Positions 52,550-63,763 are shown, numbered from the stretch's first letter. The stretch is 64,000 nucleotides of DNA from Ichthyophis bannanicus (GCA_033557465.1 CM066045.1:133383596-133447595); one strand, 5' to 3'. Notes: a model not told the origin generated them from the sequence alone. A program made the numbers and translations.

Positions 52550-54600
52550 ATGGAACCGCCAGCAACTATCCCCAAGAAATGTTCAAACTGTGGCGGTACA
52601 AACTTATTTTTAGACACTCACAACTGGTGTCTAACCTGCTTGGGTCCTGACCATTTTCCTCTGGAGCCCTCTGGCACTAGTATTGTGGGAAGAAGTTTTC
52701 AACATCGAGTTCCCCTCGACACGCGGTCCCCATCCAACTTCAGGGCACCGACGATATCTTCTTCTACACAGGATCAGGTAACCCAAAAACAGTCTGTTAA
52801 GACTAGCCAGTCCTCAAGCGGCAGTTCTCATGCACAGCATAGAGATGCCTACGGCCTTGCCCTCGAGAACCCACTGGCTTCAAAACCCCGGTGGGTGTCT
52901 TCGGCCTCCAAAGCCTGTGTGGGGTTTCAGGTTGTTCCTGAGGTTCACCCCTCACAGAACATACCTGAGCCATGCCCGGTGGTGGCATCCGCTTCGAGCG
53001 GTACCGATACCCCGGCATCGGCAATGGTGTTGGATGAAACATTCCTCAACAAGGATCGTCGTCTGGCATCCTCGGTACCTACGGGACCGTTGGATACGCT
53101 CCAGACCGACCTTCCAGTATCGGTACCGGTACCAATACTAGTACCGACGTCGGTACCCTCCAGACATGCATCGATAGACTCGCTTCCTTCGATGCCGAGT
53201 CTGGAATCGATCTCTAGTCTGGAGGACTGGGTACCGACTTGCCTTGGTACCGACACCAGACAGTACCGAAGGCTCGGTTCCGATAATTCAGATCCGCAAC
53301 TCTCGGTTTCTTCGATACCGTTAGAGTTGCCACCGGCTGGCCTTCATCCACCGGTATCGGATCGGTACCGTTATCCACATTACCATTGCTGTCGGTGCCT
53401 TCCATGCTTCTCTCGTCAGGCTCACTTCCCTCGATACCGAGTTTGGAATCGATCTCTAGCATGGACGATGTGCTACCGACTGGCGCTGGTCCCGACCTCC
53501 CGCAGTACCAGCGACCATCCTATAAGGATTCCATACTGCACCATCCAGGATCTTCTATTCCTATAAGCTTGGATAGATCCCTCGGTGCCAACGCTAGTTC
53601 TTCATCAGATCTAGCGTATCCAAAGGAAGTTCCCTCTGGGGATCTTTCTTTTCAGGTTTTCCTCCTAGATATGGCAGAATCCCTTGCCATTTCTGTTCCT
53701 GGACAAGGTCCTACACAAGGCAATACAGGATCCCTTTATATTCCTGAGAGAGCAAAGGAAAACATTATGCTACCTTTGCATCATTCCTTGCAGGATCTCC
53801 TTCTACGAATGTGGGAATCTCCTTTAAAGGTACCCCCACTTTCCAGAGCAACTGATCTTCTATATCAGGTGCCCCCTTCTCCAGGATTTCAAAAGACTCA
53901 ACTTCCTCATCATTCCATCGTTGTAGAATCAGCAATGAGGCGGGTGAAGAGTACTAAAAAACACTCTTCTTATCCGCCAGGTCGTGAGTCTAAGACTTTA
54001 GATGCCTTTGGACACCAAACTTTCCAGGCATCCATGCTTTCAGCAAGAATTCTCTCATATATTTTTTATATGGGCTTATCTCTTGAGGAGGTCACAAAGA
54101 AATTACATCTTTTGACTCCTTTTCTTCAAGAGCCCAAGAGTGCAGACTATTCCTCACTGGTTAGTCATGCTCAAAATATCTCTAGATTTCTTACTCGTGC
54201 TTCCCTAGACTCCTTTGAGTCTGTTAGCAGGACTTCTGCTATAGCTATAGGGGCACGACGTAAAGCCTGGCTCCAGGCTTCAGACTTGGACAAATGGGCA
54301 CAAGAAAGATTGGGAAATACTCCTTGTACTGGAGAAAATCTCTTTAACAAGGAGTCTTTACTCCAGGTTGCTCACTTAACAACTGACTGTCCTGTTTCCA
54401 GAGGCTGTTCTACGCCTTCTTCTTTCCCAGTTAGTAGGAAATGTCCTGCCAAAATTTCTTCCCCTAGGGGAAGAAGATTTTATCCATCATACAGATGTTC
54501 CCAAACAGGGGAAACATCACCCTGGTCTGAAGAATCCACAACCTCAGCAGGGTCAACAAACCCAGCAGTCGCAGGGTTTCAAATAGATCATCATTGCCCC
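52550..54600 (+). pseudogene. DIRS I gag-like ORF1 (long, frameshifted)
   Basis: MEPPATIPKKCSNCGGTNLF, then DTHNWCLTCLGPDHFPLEPS, is the Cys motif. A long middle (52980-53520) is encoded by repeats of GGTACCG and duplicated segments (MPSLESISSLEDWVPT and IPSLESISSMDDVLPT). The frame changes near 53480. The conserved half at 53386-54600 reads LSFQVFLLDMAESLAISV, FQKTQLPHHSIVVESAMRRV, YMGLSLEEVTKKLHLL, AIGARRKAWLQASDLDKWAQ and GENLFNKE. The tail is Gln/Ser-rich. Confidence 0.8.
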
Positions 54601-54609
54601 TCCTGGTTG

Positions 54610-56990
54610 GGTGTTAGAGTAGCAGTCTGCTTCTTTTCATTGGCAGTATCTGCACTAAATTTATTCTAACCTTCCTAGATATCTCTTCATGAGACATCTT
54701 TTCTTTAACTTTAAGAGTCTTTATGATGATCATGCCTATACTTAACAGGGTTTCCGCTTCCTCTTGGAGGAAAGAGAACTAACAACTTTTAATAGACAGT
54801 TGTTTTCTCTGTACTGGCATGTATCATCTCACCTGTCAGAGACTTCCTCTATAGTCAGTCTCTTTTAACTCTGTCTTACCTTCCTCTTACTATAACATTT
54901 GGTTTATAGGAGGGACCCCTTTTACACTGGTAAGCCGCTATGGTCCTCTACCTGTTCTACCGGGGGATTCTCCCTTCCGGAGTTGCCCCCCCCCCTTGTT
55001 ACCTTAGGGCAGCCCATCAGACAATAGGAAATCCTACCAGGTCTGTTGTTTCTTTTTCCCAATCTAAAAGAAGGAGAGGGAAAAGAATTTTTTCTCAGCT
55101 GCCCTGGTACGTTGCTGCAGATACAGCAATTCCTAGTGGTTAAGCCACTGGTTCTGTTCACCACACAACCAGGGTTTCCCCTCCACTAGCAATCCTTCTA
55201 GCCTCAGTGCTAAACCCCAAACAGGTTATTAACCTTTTTTGGGAACCCTATTATCACAGACTGGTTGGTTAACTTCTATTCTTTGCCCCCTTGTCCTTGG
55301 CAGAATAGTTAAGTTACCCAATGGCTTTAAACAGTTAGTTTTTTCTTCTAACCAACCTGCAGTATGCTCTCTGCAACTCTACAGAGTAGCTTTGCACCAT
55401 GGGCCCTTGCTAGAGAGCATTACTATCTTGCCTAGCAGATAACCCCAGATGGTTAAAAGGGGTTCCCCGAGTCATGTTTCCATGACTGGTAGGTATTTCC
55501 TACCCTTACCATCTCATCTTAAATCTCTTTTGAGAGATCAGTCTCAGGCCTTTCATTATGTGAAAACCTAAAGGAGGGCCAATTCCCTGACTTGGCCCAT
55601 ATCTCCTTTGGTTCTCTCGTCAGAGATAATTTTCGTTAATGGCAGCTAGAGGATGCCCAATACCCCTCTTGCCCTAAAGGCAAGTCACTAGGGTATCTTC
55701 CTCCAGTGGTGTCCTCTATCCATTCTCCATATGGCAATTCTGGAGAAATCTGGACTTCCTGACTACAGTCTGAAGTTATCCTCTGCCTTTTTCATGTAGG
55801 CCATCCTGGTTATTCAAGAGCTCAAATTCTGAAGAGAATCCAGACTTCTTCTTGTCAGGGAGACCTCTCCTCTGACTCTGCCAATCATAACCAGGAGAAG
55901 AGATTTCCCTGTATATCTATTCAAGCAGGTATTTACCTTCTTGCTCTTAGATGAATCTTCCTCTCTCCCTATATCCCTAGGGGGGATCAGCTTCTATAGA
56001 CCTCTCTCCTTCCACATACCTGGAGATATGTATCTATATGTCTACATATTCATATATATATATACACGTATATATATATATATGTATATATATATTCCTC
56101 TATATCTATTTGTGTGTCTTCTGCTCCTACATATCTTCTATAGATATATGCATATATACCCTATATGTGTATATATTCAATATATATATGGATATATACA
56201 TAGATATATTTATAGCTCTACTGAGATATATTTTTAGATAGATATGTATCCATATACTCATCTATCTGTTCTGTTAGGTTCAGATATCCTTATATTTCTT
56301 TATGATCCTAACAGATGGGCACTACCCCTATCAATGCTATGCCAGCATACTTAGGAGGCGACACTTATAACCACTTCCTGTGATAATTAACAAAATTTTC
56401 CTTACCATATAGGTTGGGTACTCCTGAAGCTCTCCATGTACCTTTCTTCTTTCCTAATTGACCCCATTTAGGAAAGACATTGCGGAGCTTCAGTTAACCT
56501 AATGCTTAGCGCTCCTGAGTCTGTCCTTACTTTCTTATCAGATACAAGGGTCTCCATACCCTTTCTCCCCTACATGGACTGATTCCATCCCCAGTCCACT
56601 TAGGTCAGACTCATTTTTTCTTTGGGTCCTAACTTTATACTGTTTTTGGACCTAAACAGCTTAAGCTTTCTTTAATACTGCCTTCTGCGTCTCCACTGAA
56701 GCTCTACCTCTTATACTACCCCAGTCTTTCCCCCTGGGGCCATTTCTCACCCTGAAGGGTTCTGACCTCCACTTGTTTTTCTCTACTTTTATTACCTCTA
56801 CTTCTCAGTGAGGTACCCCTTGAGCACATTCACTGGTTCTTCTAATAGATCCATATGTACCTCAGTGGAATTGTGCAAGGTCTACAAGGGAGGCCCAGAT
56901 TACAATATTTTACTACAAAATACCCTCTATACAGGGTCTTCCCCCTTAGAAACCCTGTTCTAGCCAGCTGTTCCACAGCTCCTTTTCTGT
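54610..56990 (+). other. Unidentified 2.4-kb core of DIRS I
   Basis: This is where the RT, RNase H and recombinase should lie. No YLDD, TTDAS, TDNQVA or ARR-x-SEL block is readable in any frame. The longest open stretch has no known motif. The DNA is T/C-rich on the + strand like the DIRS coding regions. A weak, stop-interrupted string near 56755-56850 (LTLKGSDLHLFFSTFITSTS, LVLLIDPYV) might be a remnant of the recombinase block before SARR-x-SEL, but this is doubtful. Confidence 0.5.
56036..56240. repeat. AT-rich microsatellite, (TA)n with variants
   Basis: Tracts such as ATATATATATATATGTATAT, interspersed with TATCTA and TATATG, give about 200 bases of low-complexity DNA within the core of DIRS I. 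Open frames rich in Tyr and Ile here are artefacts. Confidence 0.85.
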
Positions 56991-57089
56991 ATTCAACTCC
57001 TACCCTCCATCCCCAAGATGCCTGAGGTCTTAAGCAATAGCATGGCTCGTTCTAGACTTGCAACATGCTAGGACTCCGTCTGGGCATCT

Positions 57090-57205
57090 GAGCTTGGGAG
57101 TCCCCATATGTGAAGACTCATTCCTGCTTGTTCCTGGAGATAACACAGTTACTTACCTGTAACAGGTGATCTCTGGGAACAGCAGGAATAAGTCTTCACA
57201 ACCCA
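57090..57205 (+). repeat. Internal complementary region of DIRS I
   Basis: TATGTGAAGACTCATTCCTG and TTGTTCCTGGAGAT abut AACACAGTTACTTACCTG and AACAGGTGATCTCTGGGAAC. It matches the right end (GTAAGTAACTGTGCT) except for one base (AACACAG against AGCACAG). Confidence 0.9.
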
Positions 57206-57481
57206 CCCACATCCCCTAGGAGTTGCTTTTTCTCTATCTCTACTTTCCCTTCCTTGCTCTCTCTCTCTCTCTCTTTGTCTCAGCTTTCAAACTTAACTGA
57301 GGAGAGACAGTTGGGAAGGCAGGAAGGCAGCACGCAGGCGTGTTGGGATGCTTCCAAAGGCTTTCTGATTGGACGCTGGGAAGCATTCCCGCGCAGACTC
57401 CGTCGGTACCGACGTACCCATATGTGAAGACTTATTCCTGCTATTCCCAGAGATCACCTGTTACAGGTAAGTAACTGTGCT

Positions 57482-57629
57482 ACCCTGGTTCCCACTACTG
57501 TTGCAACTAGCGGTGGACACTCCTCTTCCTCTAGGGATGCAACCCGATCTCCTGTCTCAGGAGCAGGGATCTCTCTTGCACCCCAATCTCCAGTCCCTCA
57601 ATTTGATGGCCTGGCTGCTGAAAGGGTAG
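57482..57629 (+). pseudogene. DIRS H reverse transcriptase C-terminus (after copy I)
   Basis: It continues the frame broken at 52168 and ends LMAWLLKG then TAG (57627-57629), exactly as RT ends in B (35999). The clean resumption shows that I inserted without target duplication or loss. Confidence 0.85.
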
Positions 57630-58666
57630 TCCTAGCGCCTTTACTACTGCCTCGGGAAGTGGAGGACGTAGTCTTGGCCTCTAGGAGGCAGTCTACCAGA
57701 AAGTCTTATGCCCTTAAGTGGCATAGATTTTCTGCCTGGTGTACTCAACACAACGAGAATCCCTTCTCATGCCTGGTACCAGTGGTGCTGCAGTATTTGC
57801 TTCACCTGTCCAACCTAGGCCTTAAGTCCAATTCTGTTAGAGTTCATCTTAGTGCTCTTTCAGCACACCACTCACAGGTGGAGGGTCAGTCTCCCTCCAG
57901 TCATCCTTTGGTGGCCCGCTTCCTCAGAGGCCTGCTTTTGCTTAAGCCTCCAGTGCGTCCACCCGCCCCTGAATGGGATCTAAGTGTGGTCTTGCAACGG
58001 CTTACTTGCCCACCATTTGAACCTATGGCTACTTGCCCTATGCGTTTTCTGTCTTGGAAAACGCTATTTCTGGTAGCCCTTACTTCAGCTAGGCGATTGA
58101 GTGAGCTTCAGGCCCTAGTTTCAGAAGCACCTTATACTAGGTTCTATAAGAACAGGGTAGTCTTACGGACTCACCCTAAGTTCCTTCCAAAGGTTGTCTC
58201 CTCCTTCCACCTCAATCAGGAGGTGGTTCTTCCGACTTTCTTTCCCAGGCCTCATGCTAGCCGGGCTGAGATGGTCCTGCATACCCTGGACTGTATGAGT
58301 GCGTTGTCCTCCTACCTTGACCTTACGCGGGAGCACTGGAGGGAGGTTCAGCTTTTCGTCTCTTATGACCCCAATAAGTTGGGGTTGGCTTTCTCCAAGC
58401 GTACCTTGTCCATATGGGTAGCTGACTGCATCGCCTGGGCTTACAGGGCAGCCGGCCTCTCGTTGCAGGGTCGAGTTACGGCTCACCGTGTCAGGGCGAA
58501 GGCTGCATCAGTGGCTCATCTCCGCTCTGTTCCGTTGGCAGTCATCTGCCGGGCCGCTACTTGGTCTTCAAGCCAGACTTTTGCGGCCCACTACTGCCTT
58601 GAGAGGGAGTCCTGCAGGGACAGTGCTTTTGGGCAAGCGGTACTCCATAATCTCTTTGGGGTCTAG
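57614..58666 (+). CDS. DIRS H tyrosine recombinase (open)
   Basis: It reads AAERVVLAPLLLPREVEDVV, RQSTRKSYALKWHRFSAWC, LTSARRLSELQALVSEAPYT (first catalytic Arg), GRVTAHRVRAKAASVAHL (HxxR) and ICRAATWSSSQTFAAHYCLE (Trp and nucleophile Tyr), and ends NLFGV, TAG at 58666. The full R-H-R-W-Y set is present, so a folded enzyme is possible. The open frame overlaps the RT stop by a few codons in a different register; the true start is unknown. About 85-90 percent of residues match the recombinase of B by eye. Confidence 0.85.
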   Translation, partial: AAERVVLAPLLLPREVEDVVLASRRQSTRKSYALKWHRFSAWCTQHNENPFSCLVPVVLQYLLHLSNLGLKSNSVRVHLSALSAHHSQVEGQSPSSHPLVARFLRGLLLLKPPVRPPAPEWDLSVVLQRLTCPPFEPMATCPMRFLSWKTLFLVALTSARRLSELQALVSEAPYTRFYKNRVVLRTHPKFLPKVVSSFHLNQEVVLPTFFPRPHASRAEMVLHTLDCMSALSSYLDLTREHWREVQLFVSYDPNKLGLAFSKRTLSIWVADCIAWAYRAAGLSLQGRVTAHRVRAKAASVAHLRSVPLAVICRAATWSSSQTFAAHYCLERESCRDSAFGQAVLHNLFGV

Positions 58667-58789
58667 GCAACTCCTACCCTCCGGCCCTGGTGTTGGGCTA
58701 CCTGTCGGGGGCATTATCAGAGAAGATTCTGTTCTTGCATGCTGAAGCTCTAGAGGAAGCTCATTTTTCAGTTTGGGGCCTCTGATAGC

Positions 58790-58905
58790 CCTAAGCTAGG
58801 GAGTCCCATATGTGAGGACTGACTTCCTGCTTGGTCCTGGAGAAAGAGTAGTTACTCACCTGTAACAGGTGTTCTCCAGGAGCAGCAGGAATCAGTCCTC
58901 ACAAC
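58790..58905 (+). repeat. Internal complementary region of DIRS H
   Basis: CATATGTGAGGACTGACTTC and TTGGTCCTGGAGAA abut AGAGTAGTTACTCACCTG and AACAGGTGTTCTCCAGGAGC. The unusual AGAGTAG is mirrored exactly by the right end CTACTCT at 59158-59164, whereas B and Z have AGCGTAG and CTACGCT in both places. Confidence 0.9.
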
Positions 58906-59164
58906 CTCCCTCCTCCCCTTGGAGTTGCAGTCATATGATTTATTTTTGCTTTTTTGCTGTCTTTTAGCTATGTCATCAGACTGAGCAAGATGGCACCCTT
59001 GGGCGGGAAGGGGACCGCGCATGCGTGCTGCATTCCCAAAAACTTTCTATGAAAGCTGGGGAAATGCTCCGCACGGGGGCTCCGTCGGCACCGACGTCAC
59101 CCATATGTGAGGACTGATTCCTGCTGCTCCTGGAGAACACCTGTTACAGGTGAGTAACTACTCT

Positions 59165-59965
59165 ATGTGTGCACACAAACATATTTACAACGATGTCTCC
59201 CTTTATGATGGTCTCATATGGATTTCAAAATTGCTGATTTTGAGGTTGCTTTTCAGTGCATTGTGCTATATATTGGTGCAGTGCTTTTGATGCTGAGAGG
59301 CAGCACTGTTAAAAGCTGCAGAGCAGTATCCTAGTTTTCTTGAGCACCAATCAGTAAGCCAAATAGGAAGAACTGTAAATTAATTTTTAAAAATAGCCTA
59401 ACACATGCGATTGACATCAGAAATAAAAGTGTGAACTTCAAAGGTTTATTTATTTTCTCATTGATAAATTACAGTACTTAAAGTGCAGCTGCAGGGGGAT
59501 CTCTTAGCCTGTGAAATGAAAGTGAGCTGGAAAGGCCATCACTCAGGATTTCTAGTACCATTATTTTTATTTTTCAGAGCTAGCAGGTGTTTGTGTCAGC
59601 ATACAGTTAGCCTGCAAAACTCATCCCACAATGCACAGTTAAGGACCAGAAAGTACAACTCAGCTCAGAAATGATTAGAAAGAATTCTGCTATTGTGTAC
59701 TGTTTTTCCTTCCTTCCTTGAAGTGTCTGTTCATGAATAAGTGGGCGATAAGTTGAAGGAATGAAATGAAATTGTATGAAGATGGATCAGTCAAGACTGT
59801 TGAGCATAACATTCAGACGGGTCAATATTCAACCACAGTAGCCAGTATTTTTTTTAAGTGCTGACCACAGTGTTTAAAACAATTGCATATTGGAGTTGTG
59901 GTCCTTAAACATGAGCATATATGGGACCTGTTCCTTTATTATTACAATATGCTACAGTGACCGTT
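59165..59965. other. Unassigned spacer
   Basis: About 800 bases with no recognisable element end, conserved protein string or strong repeat. The open frame at 59483-59674 has no domain. Confidence 0.5.
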
Positions 59966-62210
59966 TATTCAGGTGTTTATTTATTTATTTGAACAATTTT
60001 TCTGTACTACCCCTTCCATCAATCAGGGGCTGTTTAAATTGAACAGTAAACAGTTACAGAGAACGTGTTGTAAACTATGATACAATTGAACTATATACAT
60101 ACCAGTTAGTCACATATGCCATAGTATAGAGGTAGCTAGTTAAACTTAACTATATACAAAATAGCTAGACAGTGAATACAAATTAGAGGGATATAACCAT
60201 ATTAGATTGGTGGATACAGAAGTGGTTAGTTTAGTTGGAGGGAGAGGATTGGGTGGTATGTGTATAAGTATTGTTGGCCATGGAGGTGTTGTAATGTTCA
60301 GAGAATAGCAACGTTTTTAGTTCTTTACGGAATGTCTGAAGATCTTTGATTAACCTAATGGGGTCGGGAAGAGAGTTCCAAAGAGCGGGTGCTGTGTATC
60401 TGACGACTCTGTTACTGGTAGCTTGATTGGTCTTCCATATTGTGGAAGGTATTAATAGGAGATTTTGAGTACTATTTCTCCTGATATTGATCTCATTTTG
60501 AATATGTATCTTGGTTGAAAGGTGGGAGGGGGTAAGTAATTTGAAAGTAGTAACTATTGTTTTGTATTTTATCCTGCTTGCTATAGGGAGCCAGTGAAGA
60601 TTTTAGAGTATCGGGGTGATGTGATCAGATAGATTAGCCCTAGCAATAATCCTGGCAGTTACATTCTGTGCCAGTTAAAGTGTATATAGGTTCTTTTTAC
60701 GCAGACCCTGTAACAAGTTGTTACAGTAGTTCAAGTGTGGAGTGATTAAGGCTTGAACTACTGTTCTGAAATCGTGAGTTTCAAGGAGTGGTCTGAGGTG
60801 CTCTATTGGTTTTAGTTTGTAGAATATGGTTCTGGCAGTTTGTTTTATATGAGCTGACATAGTGAGGGCTCTATCAATTATGATAAACAAGAGGTAAAAT
60901 ATCTAGGTAACTGGTAGAGTGGTGTTGTGTAGCTTGAATGCTGAGGGTGGGTGAAGTTCTGGTTCCTCGTCTTAAAAAGTATTTCTGTTTTTTGACATTT
61001 ATATGCAAGTTGTTTGCATTTAGCCAAGATTCTACATCGGTTATGCAATCAGTGGTATTATTGTATGTGGGGTTTTTTATATTTACAGGCTCATATATCA
61101 TAATATCATCTGCATATATGTGGTATTTGGTTTTATGTTTATTGAAGATTGCACATAATGGCTGAAGATACAAGTTAAACAAGAGGGCAGAAAGCACAGA
61201 ACCTTGAGGTATTCCCTGTTCTTGAGGGAAGGTGATGAATGACTCATGATTGATTTTTGCATATTGTGTGCAGTTGGAGATGTATGAATTGAACCATTTT
61301 AAAGCTGTTCCAGATATACCTTTTTGAGATAGTCTTGACAGCAGGATATTGTGGTTAACGTTGTCAAATGCAGAGGTGATATCCAGAAAGACCATGATAA
61401 AGGCTTGATTTGGGTTGTCTAATCCACAGATGAGGGTATTGAATAAGACTAAGAGCAGGGTTTCTACACCATGGTAAGGGCAGAATCCATATTGGTGTTC
61501 ATCAAGGGGAGCGTTGAGGTCATTGAAGTCTTGTAGCTGGGTTTGGACTACTTTTTCTACGAGTTCTGTGCTAAAAATGGAATGCTTGTGATTGGTCTAT
61601 ATGATGCAGGGTCATCTTTGTTGAGAGATCTGTTTTTGAGAAAAGGGCGGATGATGGATAGCTTTAGTGTGTCTGGCATTATTCCTTGGAGGAGGGATTG
61701 ATTGACAATATTGAGTATTGCTGGTGCTAGTTCAACTTTAGTTGCTTTTATCCATGACAGAACAGGACATGGATCCAGATGAGAGGTTGTAGTGTTAATT
61801 TTTGTAATTGTTGTTTTTCCTTGATGAGGTAGAAAGTGTGCCATTTACTAGTGGAGGGTTGACATTCACTAGGAGGGAGCAATGCTGAGAGGCTTTTGTT
61901 TTTTTAGTTTTGATGCAAGGTGGTTTGCTATGGCTTGTGGTTTAATGGGCATGCTGTTTGTTGTGTTTAGGTGTGTCTTGGTTAATGTTTTTACGATTTC
62001 AAGAAACTCTCTATGGCAATTGATAGCTTTATTTAGTATGGTAGTATGGTGGTCCTCCTTTTGTCTTAGAATTGTTTCTTTATAGGTGTTGAGTGCTGTA
62101 ATGTAATGCTCCTTATGTTCAGAAGTTTTTGTGCCCTCCATTTTTTCTCCAGCTTGCAGAGATTCTTCTTAAGGTCGCTATACAAATAGCTGTGGGAGTC
62201 AGTGATCTCT
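59966..62210 (-). mobile_element. L2/CR1-type LINE, 5'-truncated (minus strand)
   Basis: The 3' end is an (AATA)n tail, plus-strand TTTATTTATTTATTTG at 59978-59993. The ORF2 remnant reads leftward from about 62205. There is no 5' UTR and no endonuclease domain. This is the longest LINE in the window. Confidence 0.85.
60675..62205 (-). pseudogene. LINE ORF2 reverse transcriptase (partial, broken)
   Basis: From the N-terminal side: DLKKNLCKLEKKWRA, ETILRQKEDHHTTILNKAI, IKATKVELAPAILNIVNQSL, PDTLKLSIIRPFLKNRSLNK, then the RT core FLDITSAFDNVNHNILLSRL (first catalytic Asp), FPQEQGIPQGSVLSALLFNL and YHIYADDIMIYEP (catalytic YADD). Next come WLNANNLHINVKKQKYF and the C-terminal SAHIKQTARTIFYKLKPIEH and THDFRTVVQALITPHLNYC. 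This order is typical of L2-group ORF2. Frameshifts separate the segments, and the stretch 60874-61395 is 173 codons open. Confidence 0.85.
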
Positions 62211-62860
62211 CTGCATATTCAGCGCCACTTACTATACATATAGTGGCGCTAAATATCTGCATTTTTTAACTGCTCGTTTATTCACATTCCTCTTAAGAAA
62301 CTTGACAGTAACAAAAATCTTGTGTAAGACAATATATCCATACAAAACAAATATATAAGCTAACAAATGCCTCTGCCCCCTGCCGGCCTTTCCCAGCCCC
62401 GGTCCTGCCGTTTCCTCTGCATCGGGGAGGTTATTCCACCTCGGAGGTGGAATAACGTCCCCGTTCAAGTCACCAGCCTCAGACGTACAGGGCCGACATT
62501 AGAATCAGCCCTGTATGTCCGGGGCCGACAGCCGTGGTGCCGCCCTAACGCTATCCCCAATCCGCCTCTTTCCCACGCCCATCTAACTTCCCTGTACAAT
62601 GCATGGTGAAGAAGGACGGGGCCGGGAAAGGGTGCGAATAGCAGTCCATCCCTGCTATTCATGGCTCAGAATGACCCCCAAAGTGTTTATAGGGAATTTT
62701 TGACAGTTCTATGCATCTAGTGTTGCTAAAAATTCACAAATAGGGTCCCTACTAAACATAGCATGGAATTTTGGATTTAGCTCACATCTTTTATCAGTAG
62801 TCCAAGGCAAATCACAGGTACAGTGGGTATTTTCCTATCCTCGAAGGGCTTATAATCTAA
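62211..62860. other. Spacer with strong hairpins
   Basis: No coding signal is convincing. It is GC-rich between 62370 and 62640. It holds a near-perfect palindrome at 62430-62456 and a second hairpin at 62471-62520 (GACGTACAGGGC pairing with GCCCTGTATGTC). Confidence 0.5.
62430..62456. repeat. Perfect 13-bp-arm palindrome
   Basis: GTTATTCCACCTC, one G, then GAGGTGGAATAAC: 13-base arms with a one-base centre. The symmetry extends outward with one mismatch (GGGGAG against GTCCCC), giving 19-base arms from 62424 to 62462. Confidence 0.9.
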
Positions 62861-63763
62861 GTTTGTACCTGTAAGGTAAGGTTTGCCTGTTTGCGGATGA
62901 TACCAAAATCTGCAATAGAGTAGATACCCAGGAAGGAGTAGATAACATGAGGAGGACCTAGCTGAGCTTGAAGAATGGTCTAGAATTTGTCACCTGAGAT
63001 TTAATGATAAAAAATATAGGGTCATACATTTGGACTGCAAAAATCCAAGGGAGCAGTATAATATAGGGGGTGAAGTACTTCTGTCCACAGAAGAAGAGCG
63101 GGACCTGGGTGTGATTGTGTCTGACTATAATTAAAGTAGCTAAACAGATAGAAAAGGCAACAGCAAAATCCAGAAAAATGCTTGGGTGCGTAGGGAGAGG
63201 AATGGCCAACAGAAAAAAGGAGGTGATAGTGCCTCTGTATAAGTCTCTAGTGCAACTTCATTTAGAGTATTGTGTGCAATTCTGGAGGCCACACCTTCTA
63301 AAGGATATAAACAGGTTGGAATCGGTGCAGACGGTGGCAACTAAAATGTTTAGTGGTCTTCAATATAAATCATATAAGGACAGACTTAAGGATCTTAATA
63401 AGTATACTTTAGAGGAAAGGCGGGATAGAAGAGATATGATAGAGATGTTTAAATACCTCCATGGCATAAATGCACAGGAGAGTCCCTTTTGATTGAAAGT
63501 TAGTTCTGTTACGAGGAGACATAGAATGAGGGTGAAAGCAGATAGATTCAGGAGTAATATGCGGAAATATTTCTTTATGGAAAGAGTGGTAGATGTGTGA
63601 AAGTCTCCCAGTGGAGGTGGTAGAGATGAGGACGGTATCTGAATTCAAAAAGCATGGCACATACACAGAGGATCTCTAAAAGTAAAAGGGGGCTATTGTA
63701 GTTGATATGGAAAAGCAGACTAGATAGGTCATGTGATCTTTTTCTGCCGTCGTGTTTCTATGT
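62861..63763 (+). pseudogene. CR1-like LINE, RT palm to 3' end (plus strand)
   Basis: It starts near LFADDTKICNRVDTQEGVDN (catalytic ADD) and continues through WHLRFNDKK-type sequence with stops, GGEVLLSTEEERDLGVIVSD in shifting frames, VAKQIEKATAKSRKMLGCVG, VPLYKSLVQLHLEYCVQFWR, ERRDRRDMIEMFKYLHG, and a tail TCTGCCGTCGTGTTTCTATG. The open stretch is 63115-63492. It is the same region as 567-1075 and shows what DIRS Z interrupted there. Confidence 0.85.

Larger units (their letters stand above)
52169..57481 (+). mobile_element. DIRS retrotransposon I, gag-bearing but without recognisable RT/YR, nested in H
   Basis: The ends are ATCTCCAGGAACAAGCAGG and GTAAGTAACTGTGCT. H's RT resumes in frame right after it, fixing both ends. 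The left and right repeats match over about 150 bp (ACGCTTCCCAGCGTCCAATC and its inverse). Gag occupies 52550-54600. From about 54610 to 56990 no DIRS enzyme is recognisable. The standard segment before the ICR (CAACTCCTACCCTCCATCCC) returns at 56995. The ICR is at 57090-57205. The structure suggests mobilisation in trans. Confidence 0.9.
49905..59164 (+). mobile_element. DIRS retrotransposon H, 5'-truncated (host of nested copy I)
   Basis: H starts within gag at a junction with a Tc1-like remnant and has no left repeat. RT is interrupted at 52168 by copy I and resumes at 57482. The recombinase, ICR (58790-58905) and right terminus (GTGAGTAACTACTCT) follow. Removing I leaves about 3.9 kb. It is closest to B in gag and RT. 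Confidence 0.9.

Noticed and set aside
56036..56240. Membrane protein suggested by Tyr/Ile-rich open frames
   Set aside because: These are translations of a (TA)n microsatellite.
62367..62609. An 80-codon open frame in the GC-rich hairpin region
   Set aside because: The frame crosses two hairpins, and both strands are open because of GC richness. Nothing recognisable is encoded.
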